43,712 nucleotides of DNA from contig JAPKYD010000084.1 in NCBI GenBank assembly GCA_026394475.1, positions 1 to 43,712 on the forward strand. Direction: 5' to 3'. The DNA comes from Methanothrix sp. GTDB lineage: Archaea > Halobacteriota > Methanosarcinia > Methanotrichales > Methanotrichaceae. Shown piece after piece: positions 1 through 9,148 of this stretch. The position numbers and the translations under genes are program-made. Positions within the stretch are counted from its first letter, which is position 1. Every line of letters begins with the position of its first letter. Under the pieces are notes generated by a model that did no database searches, was not told the DNA's origin, and saw only the letters and a list, made by a program, of their open reading frames with translations.

Positions 1-44
1 AGAGGACTCGATAGTCTCCAGATGCTGAGAGCCAGCTTATCCAG

Positions 45-1289
45 CTAAACACGTACCAATATTGTAATGGGTTGTGGCCCGCCAATCCATTTTTCCATTA
101 ATAAGTCAAGATCCGCAGTTGTCTTCCCATCGGCATTTGGCATCCAAGGTCCTGGCCTAAACAAGAAATCGAACCTGGGATCGCGGAGCTTGGAGGCCAA
201 GCCATCTAGTTGGCGACGAAAATTAAGAAGGCTGGCGCTGAGATATATCTTCTCAGCGGCACCACTCGCCAAGTTCTGCTGCCTAAATTTTGGAGGAATT
301 ACTCTTATGGGATCGCCAAGTTGAATAGGCCTTCCTTCGCTATCTAGTTCGAATGCTATTGTCTTTCTAGATTGACCCGTACCTGGAGATGTATGCGTAG
401 AATTCATCAAGCAGTGAAGATCGAACCAGAACTTATGGATGCTAAATGGGATGGGAGTATCTACGGTAAGATTATCTTTACTTATACCTGATATTGGGAT
501 CTTCTTTAATGTTTCTTGTTTAAGTGCCATTATCTTCTCAATAACAAATCCGCGATTAGTATCCTCAATTGCGCCAAACGCAATAGCTGCGATTTCATCA
601 AAGGTCATTGCCCAATACGGTATAAAAAGTGGATTTTCTTCCTTGATAGGATTTACTCTAAAAACAGTTGCTCTATCTTTCAATGCAGCCGGATATTCTC
701 CATGAATATCAATAATTATTATTCTAGATGATGGATATCGTTCCTTATCAGATAATGACGCAAGTAATCCCGCCACAGTAGTTGATTTTCCTGCTCCAGT
801 TGCTCCTACTATAGCGCTATGACGGGTAATTAGCTTATTAATATCTATTAAAGACGGTATGGTTTCGGCGCTTGCGAGATGGCCAACTTTAACAAAATAG
901 GGCGAATCTGGTAAGCCGTATATGCGTACGAGATCTTCTTCAGTCACTAAATGTGCTGGATCTCCAACAGTGGGAAATTGCGAAAGTCCGCGCCTAAAAA
1001 CGCCTCGCTTAAAACTCTCACCTATGAGTTGAACTGTCATCCAGCGATGGCCATATGGTTCGGATTGCACAAGACGTTCAGGCACCGCACTTGCGCCCAC
1101 CTGTGAGACAATACCAAACAAATCAGTATATCCTACTGGTATTCGAACAAAACTGGCAACTTGTCCTATGCGATATCCATGACCGTTTACAAAAACTAGC
1201 CCTGGAATCGTATCGTCAGATAATGCAACGCTAATTGTTGCGCCTTGAACATCTTGAACTGAGCCTAGAAACGTAGGGTCCTTTGGCAT
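45..1289 (-). CDS. HerA-like (DUF87/FtsK-HerA superfamily) ATPase, C-terminally truncated in this reading frame
   Basis: N-terminal beta-barrel-like region, Walker A GATGAGKSTTVAG, conserved IIIIDIHGEY; the ORF stops right after KWIGGPQPITIL, where HerA proteins normally continue toward the second ATPase motif block. Confidence 0.8.
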   Translation of the reverse strand: MPKDPTFLGSVQDVQGATISVALSDDTIPGLVFVNGHGYRIGQVASFVRIPVGYTDLFGIVSQVGASAVPERLVQSEPYGHRWMTVQLIGESFKRGVFRRGLSQFPTVGDPAHLVTEEDLVRIYGLPDSPYFVKVGHLASAETIPSLIDINKLITRHSAIVGATGAGKSTTVAGLLASLSDKERYPSSRIIIIDIHGEYPAALKDRATVFRVNPIKEENPLFIPYWAMTFDEIAAIAFGAIEDTNRGFVIEKIMALKQETLKKIPISGISKDNLTVDTPIPFSIHKFWFDLHCLMNSTHTSPGTGQSRKTIAFELDSEGRPIQLGDPIRVIPPKFRQQNLASGAAEKIYLSASLLNFRRQLDGLASKLRDPRFDFLFRPGPWMPNADGKTTADLDLLMEKWIGGPQPITILVRV

Positions 1290-1294
1290 TTCGT

Positions 1295-2497
1295 CTAACG
1301 GCCTAACCGCTCCTCTCCACCAACGATATCTGCTAGAAAATTACCGAAATTGGCAAAATCACCTAAATTTAATTGTGCTTGCTTTATGTCATTTACTACA
1401 CTTTTCATAATCCAATCTACAGCATATGGCAATCCATTAGGTTCCGTCTCTTTCGTTTCCATCCAAAGAGCTCGCCTGGTTCCAATTATTGCCTCGTTCT
1501 GAGCCAGTAAGCTTAGGTTTGAGCGACCCAATGAAAGCCCAATTGCTTGAGGATATTTATTTAAATTCCCATATAGCATCGCAAATATGCTTGCAGTAGG
1601 ATTTCCTTTCAATCCTTCAATCATAATTTGGTTAATATGTTGATCGCTAAATGAGTAGCCATTAGTTATAAGAATGCAAGATGGTTGTTTAAAAAAGGCA
1701 CGCAATCGGTCTATCATAGCCAAGTATGGCATCATTCTACTTTCATCATATTTTAGATGCGATGGATGGATAAGCCGTCGTTGAAGCGAGTCTTCAATTT
1801 CAATTTCTCCACGGGATACATTTCCTCTATCATCTAAGTGCCAATTAATTGAACCGTGAAGCTTCCATAGTCTGACCCATCTATTTGGTAGTATGTCGTC
1901 CTCCATAGCATGTGAATCAAAAAAGGTATGAAAAGATCCAATGAATCCATCGAAAAAAGGCACCCTGGAGTCTTCTAATGCTTGTTCCATCAATAGATCG
2001 TAATTTGTGGTGAATATCTGGATTGCTGAACCTCTAGGTATTGCTCCGATCCATGAAGCTATTTTATGGTAAGGCGTCTTGTAGTCCGGCAATGTTCTTG
2101 TCATTAGATTTGAGATCTCATTGCATATCATTTGATCTAGCGTGCGAAGTTCGGAGGCGGTTAAGCCCCTCACAGTCTCGCTTCCAGCGACCTGATGAAG
2201 AGCTCTCAAATGGCTCAGAATATCTTCAATAGTTGGATTCTGTCGCCCATCTTTTTCAAAATGAGATAAAAGGATAGCAAATGATTTTTTATAATTTTCA
2301 TCACATTTACATTTATCGCAGACTTGCTTTGTAAGTCCAGAGATACCTGGTATCAGAGGACTACTGGTTCCGTTTGTTTCGATTTTTATAGATAGGGGGC
2401 ATCCAGCACCAAGGAAAAGTCCTATTGGCATTTTATCTGTCGCGAGACTCTGTCGGAGATAACTTGCTTGTCGGATAGGATCATGAAATTGGCTTAT
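1295..2497 (-). CDS. SIR2-like NADase-type protein (SIR2_2 family), partner of HerA
   Basis: N-terminal PIGLFLGAGCPLSI, IFTTNYDLLMEQAL, WKLHGSINW and ILITNGYSFSDQHINQ motifs typical of SIR2-like defence proteins. ORF track starts at ATG 2431; in-frame homologous-looking N-terminus extends to an ATA codon at 2497 behind AGGAGGGG. Confidence 0.8.
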   Translation of the reverse strand: MSQFHDPIRQASYLRQSLATDKMPIGLFLGAGCPLSIKIETNGTSSPLIPGISGLTKQVCDKCKCDENYKKSFAILLSHFEKDGRQNPTIEDILSHLRALHQVAGSETVRGLTASELRTLDQMICNEISNLMTRTLPDYKTPYHKIASWIGAIPRGSAIQIFTTNYDLLMEQALEDSRVPFFDGFIGSFHTFFDSHAMEDDILPNRWVRLWKLHGSINWHLDDRGNVSRGEIEIEDSLQRRLIHPSHLKYDESRMMPYLAMIDRLRAFFKQPSCILITNGYSFSDQHINQIMIEGLKGNPTASIFAMLYGNLNKYPQAIGLSLGRSNLSLLAQNEAIIGTRRALWMETKETEPNGLPYAVDWIMKSVVNDIKQAQLNLGDFANFGNFLADIVGGEERLGR

Positions 2498-2677
2498 TTT
2501 TTCCCCTCCTTCTTTCTAAAGTCCAGCAGATAGCAACGTATTATTAAATTAGATGGTTCTTAACTCCTTTTGTATATCCTGATGAAGTTATTGCGGATCG
2601 AATTCTTAAACATTGCGCATCTGATGATGTGTCGCCAAAGAAAGCTCTATTAACCATCGCGAGCTACATCATCGTGG

Positions 2678-3256
2678 GTGCATCCGTTTGTTCGATTTCC
2701 TCTTCATCCCCCTGACCGTAGTCATCCTGCTGCTCCTCCTGGCAATGCTCAGGACATTCCTACCGATTTTCATCCCCTCTATCTGGCGGTCAACCTGGGT
2801 GGCTGCATCATACCCCTGGTCATCTCTGGTCATCTTCTGCTGCGCGGCCGGGCCTCTCCGGTCAAGGCCCTGCTCGGTGTTGCGATTGTAGCGGGAATAA
2901 CCTATTGGGCGGCCGAGGCCATACCAGGTGAGGGCATCGTCCTTCCCTTCTGGCTCTCGCCTCTTCTCGCCGCTGTCTGCGGGCTGGTGCTGGCGGGGGG
3001 CTACCGCCGGGCTCCACCCCTGGCTTACATCAGCGGCACTTTAGGAACTCTGCTGGGGGCAGACATCCTCAGCCTGCTCACTCCTGGCGTCCTGCCCGCC
3101 CTCTCGCCCCTCGATCTTCACCGAACCAGGCCGCTGGTTCTCTCCATAGGCGGAGCGGGCGTCTTTGACGGCATATTCCTTACGGGCGTAATCGCCGTGC
3201 TCCTGGCGGCTGGCATCGTCTGCCTCCTCCGCGGCACCTGCAGCGCTGATAGCTGA
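2678..3256 (+). pseudogene. DUF1614-family membrane protein, frame-disrupted
   Basis: C-terminal part LYLAVNLGGCIIPLVISGHLL...GEGIVLPFWLSPLLAA...APPLAYISGTLGTLLGADIL...GGAGVFDGIFLTGVIAVLLAAG looks like DUF1614; the hydrophobic N-terminus LFDFLFIPLTVVILLLLLAML lies in another frame (2688..2891). Confidence 0.6.
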
Positions 3257-3292
3257 AGGGATATCCAAAAAGAACCGCAGAGCCCGAGGAGA

Positions 3293-3535
3293 TCAGAGGC
3301 CGAAGCGCAGGAAATGGAGCAAGATCACCAGAAAGGCGCCCAAGACTCCTCCGATGCCGCAGATCAGTATGACCAGCCAGCTGTAGCCGATTCCCATCCC
3401 TGCTATGGAGTTGGCGATGAAGAGAATCACCAGCCCGACTACGGCATTGATGATGAAATTCTTGATGGATTTGAGGATCAAGAACGCCCCGAAGACTATC
3501 ACTATAAGTAATATTATAAGTCCCAGCTCAATCAT
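3293..3535 (-). CDS. Small membrane protein, BofA-like family
   Basis: 80 aa, hydrophobic; LKSIKNFIINAVVGLVILFIANSIAG pattern typical of pro-sigmaK-processing-inhibitor BofA-like proteins found in archaea. Confidence 0.65.
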   Translation of the reverse strand: MIELGLIILLIVIVFGAFLILKSIKNFIINAVVGLVILFIANSIAGMGIGYSWLVILICGIGGVLGAFLVILLHFLRFGL

Positions 3536-3559
3536 AGTAGTAGATTGGGGTGCTCAGCT

Positions 3560-6500
3560 TTAAAAAGTTTGCTTTTGAATTTCGAGGGGTTCGAGCTCGC
3601 TCGCCAAGCGGTGCCGCTCTTTTGTGTCCAGGGAGAGCGGATCGATGTGCACCAGCATTATGGCATTCTTCAAGGCTATCTCATCCCTCTGGGACTGAAT
3701 AAACCTCAGAACCGTCTCGTAGTTGCTCTGGGTTATGAGATACCCCAGGCCCTCCAGCAGAATGACGGGATAGTTCGACTTCTCCAGGAAATCGGAGATC
3801 ATGCTGCTCATGCGGGGGAAGTTCGTCGGATCCACGGTCCTGTGTCCCGGCTCGCTCTTCTGTGTCAGCCAGACGACGGTCTTCACAGGAACGTTATATC
3901 TCTCATTAAGGGTCTCAGGGTTGTACCTGCTTATGCAAAGCCCATCCATTCCGTGGCCCACCAGCTCGCTGAAGAGTTCCAGGCTTTGTTGCGGCTTCTC
4001 CTCCTCCAGGACATAAGTGGTTCCCGGAAGGAGGGCGATCTCATAAGGGCTTCTGCCGTAGCTCTTCATTAGCTCTGCCACGGAAGATGTGAAATCGAAG
4101 GCAGGGTCGTGCTTCTTTATGATCCTGGCCAGCCTCCTTATAGCCAGGAAGAAGGCACGTCGTGTCAAGACCAGACCCGGCTCGATCTGCAGCCACTGCT
4201 TGGGTAGGGCGTCTCGCATGTCCGGCTCACAGGCCGCCGCGGAGGCATTGTCAGAGATCGGCTCCGCCCTGTCCGCTTCAAAGAAGCTCTTGGCGGCTAT
4301 CAGCATATTGACCTCCTCCACAACCTCTCTTCTCTGGCCTTCGCTCAGACGAGAGAGCATGGCTTCAGAGAAGATCCGGAAGAGATAGGCGGACAGGGGT
4401 CCCAGGGTGAACAACAGCTCTTTGACCTCGTTTATGCCTGCTGGCAGGCTCACTTGCAGAAACTCCGGCCTCTCCGCCAGGAGCAGGCGAGTCTTTCGGC
4501 CCAGGAGCTCCATCTGATAGACAAAGTCCAGAATCTCTCTCTCCGGCAACACCTCGGCATTCTCTTTGACCAGCTGCTCTATGCTGTCTATGAGCACTAT
4601 GCTGTTATGGCTGGACTCCACAAAGGACTTGATGGTCATGAATAGGAGCGGTAAGTTTCGAGGCGAGATGTAACGGTCGCTGCCCTTTTCATCGCTCAAT
4701 TTGATGATAGGCGTCTCCTTGAAGCCCCACCTTCTTCGCACCTCCTCCGAAGCAAAGTGAGTGATGCACAGCCCCTCTATTCCGTGCGTGATCTGATCAG
4801 TGAAAACCTCGTAGGCCTTCTCGGGCACGACATAGATCTTCCCCATATCTAAATCATAGGTGGGAAGAGTGGCTTGTGCCGCTTCCATCACGGGCTTAAC
4901 CGGCACCTGGTCTTCCACGATCATCCTCGTGGCTGATGGTCCCACGGAGCCGGTGAGAGTCTTCTCGAACTGGCTCCATAGCTCAAGAAGCTGCCGCGCC
5001 TCAATCTTTTCTCTGCTGGTGCCGAGGCGCGTCAGATCGGCATCGACCTGCTGCTTTGCCCTCTCCTCGCCGATGTAGCGTGCCAGGGTTGCCTCCAGCT
5101 CCTCCACCGTACCCAGGTGAATTGCTCCTCGGTCGAGCTTCACAGGCTCGCCTTTTTCTTGATAAACGTCAACGAAGCGGTCGGTTATAGCCTCCTCTTC
5201 AGGGCTGGGCTTGGACAGGAGGGATACAAGAACATACAGGCTGCAGTTGACCAATAGGGTCCAGAAGACGGAGTTGGTCCAGATGTCCAGATCCAGGCCA
5301 AATAGATCCGTGGGCTTGAGGAAGGGTATGCCGAAAGGTCCATTCTTGACCAGATTTCCCAGCAGGCCATTGTCTTCAGCCACCGTGGGGATGAGGGCGG
5401 TGTAGGTCCAGAGCAGGAAGCCGGAGATCAGGCCCGCCATGGCCCCTTTCCTGCTGCCTCTCTTCCAGTAAAGACCGCCCAAGGCGGCAGGTGCCAGCTG
5501 GCTGGCCGCCAGAAAGGAGACCACTCCAATCTCTGCCAGTATCTGATAAGCCACAGCTCGCGAGTAGAGATACCCCAGGAACACCACCAGAAGGATGTTT
5601 AGCCGCCTCATATTGAGGATCGTGTTTGCCAGATTTCTGCCTGGCCCAATGCGGCTCAGAAGATAGGGCATCTCCAGGTCGTTCTGCAGCATAGTCCCTA
5701 CAGCTACGGATTCCACAAGGATCATGGCGGTGGCTGCCGATGTTCCGCCGATAAAGACGAATAGCGCAAGCCAATCCAGACCTCTGGAGTAAGGAATGGT
5801 TATTATGAAGGCATCTTTGAGCCCTGGTGTGTTCAGAAGCAGTCCGCCCCAGGCGATGGCCGGAACGAATATGTTGATCAATAGAAGATAGAGTGGAAAG
5901 AGCCACATCGCCTTCTTGAGATGATTCTCCTCCGAGTTCTCCACCGCTATAACGTGAAACTGCCTGGGAAGGAAGAGGACGGCGAAGAAAGAGATTAATG
6001 TCAGAGAGAACCAGGGGACATACTCCACATCCATGACCTCTGCATAATCCGGATTGGTGGTTGCCAAACGAGACAGCTCTTCTGTTATATTTCCATATCC
6101 CCCGAAGATGCCATAGGTGACATAGACTCCCGCTGCCAAGAAGGCCACGATCTTCACCAGGGATTCAAAGGCTACCACGGCCACCAGGCCTTCATGGCGC
6201 TCCATGGGATCGAGATGTCTCGCGCCGAAGATGACCGCGAAGGCTCCCAAAAGGAGGGCAACCACCAGCTTGCTCTCCACCGGGAATCCCAGGAATAGGT
6301 GCGGGCCGCTCAGGATTTCAAGAGACGTGGATATGGCTATGAGCTGCAGCGCCACATAAGGAGTGACCATGACCAGGCTCAGTACTGCCACTATGGCACC
6401 GATGGCGTAGCTTCTCCCATAGCGGAAGCTGATGAAGTCGCTCACAGAAGTCAGCCTGAACTCCTTCGAGACCCGTATCATCTTTCGGATGACGATCCAG

Positions 6501-6748
6501 CCCAAAGTCATGGCCAAGGTGGGCCCGAGGTAAATGGGCAGGAACTCAAGGCCGGTGGATGCAGCCCTTCCAATGGAGCCGTAAAACGTCCAGGCGGAGA
6601 CATAGACGCACAAAGACAGAGCGTAGACATAAGGGTTGGCGACGATGCTTCTGCCCAAGTGCTTCTGGCGGTCGGCATACGAAGCTATGCCGAAGAGCAG
6701 GAGCAGGTAGAGGACCATGACGATGAGGGCGACATGCGATTCTATCAA
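3560..6748 (-). CDS. SLC5-type sodium:solute symporter domain fused to STAC-like linker and two DUF835 domains (sensor-like protein)
   Basis: ~12-TM SSS domain (VYALSLCVYVSAWTFYGSIGRAASTGLEFLPIYLGPTLAM...), linker LEATLARYIGEERAKQQ as in CbrA-type SSS sensors, two C-terminal DUF835-like repeats (YVVPEKAYEVFTDQITHGIEGLCITHF...; YVLEEEKPQQSLELFSELVGHGMDGLCISRY...). Start reassigned to TTG 6748 (GGAGG upstream, TTGA overlap with the previous stop); track ORF runs to 6889. Confidence 0.8.
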   Translation of the reverse strand: MIESHVALIVMVLYLLLLFGIASYADRQKHLGRSIVANPYVYALSLCVYVSAWTFYGSIGRAASTGLEFLPIYLGPTLAMTLGWIVIRKMIRVSKEFRLTSVSDFISFRYGRSYAIGAIVAVLSLVMVTPYVALQLIAISTSLEILSGPHLFLGFPVESKLVVALLLGAFAVIFGARHLDPMERHEGLVAVVAFESLVKIVAFLAAGVYVTYGIFGGYGNITEELSRLATTNPDYAEVMDVEYVPWFSLTLISFFAVLFLPRQFHVIAVENSEENHLKKAMWLFPLYLLLINIFVPAIAWGGLLLNTPGLKDAFIITIPYSRGLDWLALFVFIGGTSAATAMILVESVAVGTMLQNDLEMPYLLSRIGPGRNLANTILNMRRLNILLVVFLGYLYSRAVAYQILAEIGVVSFLAASQLAPAALGGLYWKRGSRKGAMAGLISGFLLWTYTALIPTVAEDNGLLGNLVKNGPFGIPFLKPTDLFGLDLDIWTNSVFWTLLVNCSLYVLVSLLSKPSPEEEAITDRFVDVYQEKGEPVKLDRGAIHLGTVEELEATLARYIGEERAKQQVDADLTRLGTSREKIEARQLLELWSQFEKTLTGSVGPSATRMIVEDQVPVKPVMEAAQATLPTYDLDMGKIYVVPEKAYEVFTDQITHGIEGLCITHFASEEVRRRWGFKETPIIKLSDEKGSDRYISPRNLPLLFMTIKSFVESSHNSIVLIDSIEQLVKENAEVLPEREILDFVYQMELLGRKTRLLLAERPEFLQVSLPAGINEVKELLFTLGPLSAYLFRIFSEAMLSRLSEGQRREVVEEVNMLIAAKSFFEADRAEPISDNASAAACEPDMRDALPKQWLQIEPGLVLTRRAFFLAIRRLARIIKKHDPAFDFTSSVAELMKSYGRSPYEIALLPGTTYVLEEEKPQQSLELFSELVGHGMDGLCISRYNPETLNERYNVPVKTVVWLTQKSEPGHRTVDPTNFPRMSSMISDFLEKSNYPVILLEGLGYLITQSNYETVLRFIQSQRDEIALKNAIMLVHIDPLSLDTKERHRLASELEPLEIQKQTF

Positions 6749-6954
6749 CCAGAATTCCTCCGGTCGAAGAGATACAAGACCAGAATTATCATCAGCCAGA
6801 TCAAAGCTATATAAACCAATATCGCAGGTATGCCCATCACGGAGTATCCGACGGTCAGAGTGAGCATGGGCCAGTTGAAAAGCACCCAACCTAGAATGAA
6901 GAGGAATGCCCAGAATTCGTTCTGCAAAAGGAGATCCTTGAAGGAGAGCGCCAT
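6745..6954 (-). CDS. Small (69 aa) integral membrane protein, probable partner of the SSS protein
   Basis: Two predicted TM segments; stop codon overlaps SSS start (TTGA). Confidence 0.75.
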   Translation of the reverse strand: MALSFKDLLLQNEFWAFLFILGWVLFNWPMLTLTVGYSVMGIPAILVYIALIWLMIILVLYLFDRRNSG

Positions 6955-6956
6955 GG

Positions 6957-7634
6957 CTACAGACCCGGATAGACTGTCAATCCCTTAACGGATATATCTA
7001 CTGCATACTTTCCCAAATGGTGAGATGTGCCGCACATCTTCAGAATCTCGATGGACCGCCTCCTTACTAAATTTATCTCTTCATTTTGCAGTAATATGAT
7101 TCCGTCTGCGACATGCGCTATCTCCGCGGGATAGGGCGCTCTGGGCAGGGCATCGCCAGTTACCAGGGCCACCGCTTTTTGTGCTTTGACCAGGTGAGAT
7201 AGCTTGAGGAGAAATCGCCGGTAGTTGCCCTTGAACACTTGTTTAAGGTCAGACAGATTCTCAATGACGATGCGCTTGGCACCGAACTTTTCTATCTCCT
7301 CCTGGATCGCATCCAGAACATCTTCTGCCCGCCCGGCCCTTTCCACTTTATCCTCCAGCTCGATATAACAGATCTCCTTTCCCAAGTACTTTCTCTTCAC
7401 AAAATCGTAGGTAGAGACAAACTTGAATAAAGAATCAAGCGGTCCGCCAAAGGTCAGGAAATAAAGCCCGGGCTCGCCCAGATCCGCTCCTTTGCAGAGA
7501 AACTGAGTGCAGAAGGTGGTCTTGCCAGCACCAGCGTCTCCGGCCACGAGGGTCAGGGAGGGCACAGGAAGGCCGCCCCCGATCATCTCATCCAGTCCTG
7601 GTATTCCGGTGGGCATCCTTTCAAGGGAACTCAA
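6957..7634 (-). CDS. KaiC-like / RAD55-family RecA-superfamily ATPase
   Basis: PTGIPGLDEMIGGGLPVPSLTLVAGDAGAGKTTFCTQFLCKGA; KaiC-domain architecture. Confidence 0.9.
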   Translation of the reverse strand: MSSLERMPTGIPGLDEMIGGGLPVPSLTLVAGDAGAGKTTFCTQFLCKGADLGEPGLYFLTFGGPLDSLFKFVSTYDFVKRKYLGKEICYIELEDKVERAGRAEDVLDAIQEEIEKFGAKRIVIENLSDLKQVFKGNYRRFLLKLSHLVKAQKAVALVTGDALPRAPYPAEIAHVADGIILLQNEEINLVRRRSIEILKMCGTSHHLGKYAVDISVKGLTVYPGL

Positions 7635-7815
7635 ATCCTTTACACCTCGCTTCGCCTCTCTGAGGAGCTTTTGCAGCCGAGGAGAGCGGCAAAAGACAGC
7701 TATTCGAAACTATAATATCTTATCTTTCTTTGTCTTTATTCTTTTGGCCATGGGATTTCCCAAATCTCCAGACGGCTTTTATATCAGGAATTCATTCTCG
7801 ACAGCGTGAGACGAA

Positions 7816-9120
7816 TTGATCTTTAGAACTCATTATTCAGGCGATATAACCCCGGAATTAGATGGAGAAGAGGTTACCCTCGCAGGCTTTGCCCACGAGA
7901 CGCGCGACCTGGGGGGAATAGCCTTCCTGGTGCTGCGGGACAGAAAGGGCCTGGCCCAGGTTACTCTGGTCAAGAGGCTGGTGGGCAAGGAGATGTTCAG
8001 AACCGTTCGCTCCATCAGCCGGGAGAGTGTGGTTTTGGTGAGGGGAACGGTGAAGGCTGAGACGAAAGCGCCCCGCGGATTCGAGATCCTTCCCACCGAG
8101 GTCAAGGTGCTGAGCGCTGCCAAGGTGCCCTTGCCCCTGGATCCCACGGAGAAGGTGGAGTGCGAGCTGGACACTCGCTTGGATGCCAGATTCATGGACA
8201 TCCGCAGGCCCTGTGTTCTGGCCGCCTTCGAGATCGAGAGCGCAGTCTTGCGCAGCCTGAGGGGATATTTTTACATCCAGGGCATTACAGAGGTCTTCAC
8301 CCCCAAGATCGTGGCTGCTGCTACGGAAGGCGGCACGGACCTCTTCCCTATCAGCTACTTCGAGAAGGAGGCCTTCCTCAACCAGAGCCCTCAGCTTTAT
8401 AAACAGATGCTCATGGGCGCTGGGATGGATAAGGTCTTCGAGATCGGTCCTATCTTTCGGGCAGAGGAGCATGACACGCGCCGGCACCTGAATGAGGCCA
8501 TCTCCATCGACGTCGAGGTCAGCTTTGCCGATGACAAGGATGTCATGGAGATCCTGGAGGGGGCCGTCGCCGAGGCTTACAGGTATGTGGCCGAGAACTG
8601 TCGGTACCAGCTAGAGGTCCTGGGCCTGGAGCTTAAGGTGCCAAAGACTCCCTTTCGGAAGGTAACCTACACCGAGGCCCTGGAGATGGCCAGCGAGAGG
8701 TCCGAGGTGAAGATGCAGTGGGGAGACGATCTGGACACGGAGACGGAGAAGTTCCTGGGAGAGGCTATCGGAGAGCACTACTTTCTCACTGACTGGCCGT
8801 CGTCCATCAAGCCCTACTACACCCTGCCTTATGAGGATAAGCCCGAGATCTGCCGTGGATTCGATCTCATGCATCCGCGCATGGAGCTGGCCAGCGGAGC
8901 GCAGCGGGTGCATGACTACAACCAGCTTGTGGCGCGGATCAAGGAGAAGGGGCTGGACCCTGAGGGCTTCGAGTTCTACCTTAAGGCCTTCCGCTACGGC
9001 ATGCCTCCTCATGCCGGCTGGGGTCTCGGTCTCTCCCGGCTGGTCATGACCATGCTCAATTTGGAGAACATCCGGGATGCGGTCATCTTCCCCCGAGACC
9101 GAAGGCGCCTGGTGCCTTAG
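7816..9120 (+). CDS. aspS: Aspartyl-tRNA synthetase (archaeal type)
   Basis: OB-fold plus class II motifs: [92 protein letters not shown] start. Confidence 0.97.
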   Translation: MIFRTHYSGDITPELDGEEVTLAGFAHETRDLGGIAFLVLRDRKGLAQVTLVKRLVGKEMFRTVRSISRESVVLVRGTVKAETKAPRGFEILPTEVKVLSAAKVPLPLDPTEKVECELDTRLDARFMDIRRPCVLAAFEIESAVLRSLRGYFYIQGITEVFTPKIVAAATEGGTDLFPISYFEKEAFLNQSPQLYKQMLMGAGMDKVFEIGPIFRAEEHDTRRHLNEAISIDVEVSFADDKDVMEILEGAVAEAYRYVAENCRYQLEVLGLELKVPKTPFRKVTYTEALEMASERSEVKMQWGDDLDTETEKFLGEAIGEHYFLTDWPSSIKPYYTLPYEDKPEICRGFDLMHPRMELASGAQRVHDYNQLVARIKEKGLDPEGFEFYLKAFRYGMPPHAGWGLGLSRLVMTMLNLENIRDAVIFPRDRRRLVP

Positions 9121-9148
9121 AAGGCATAAATATCAACTTTTTTCCTTT

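Noticed and set aside
3545-4072. Plus-strand ORFs opposite the SSS-DUF835 gene (3545-4072, 6299-6814 and others)
   Set aside because: Fully antisense to a long, convincing coding gene; composition typical of high-GC shadow frames.
7858-8487. Minus-strand ORFs opposite aspS (7858-8487, 8611-9012)
   Set aside because: Shadow ORFs of a conserved synthetase; no recognisable domain.
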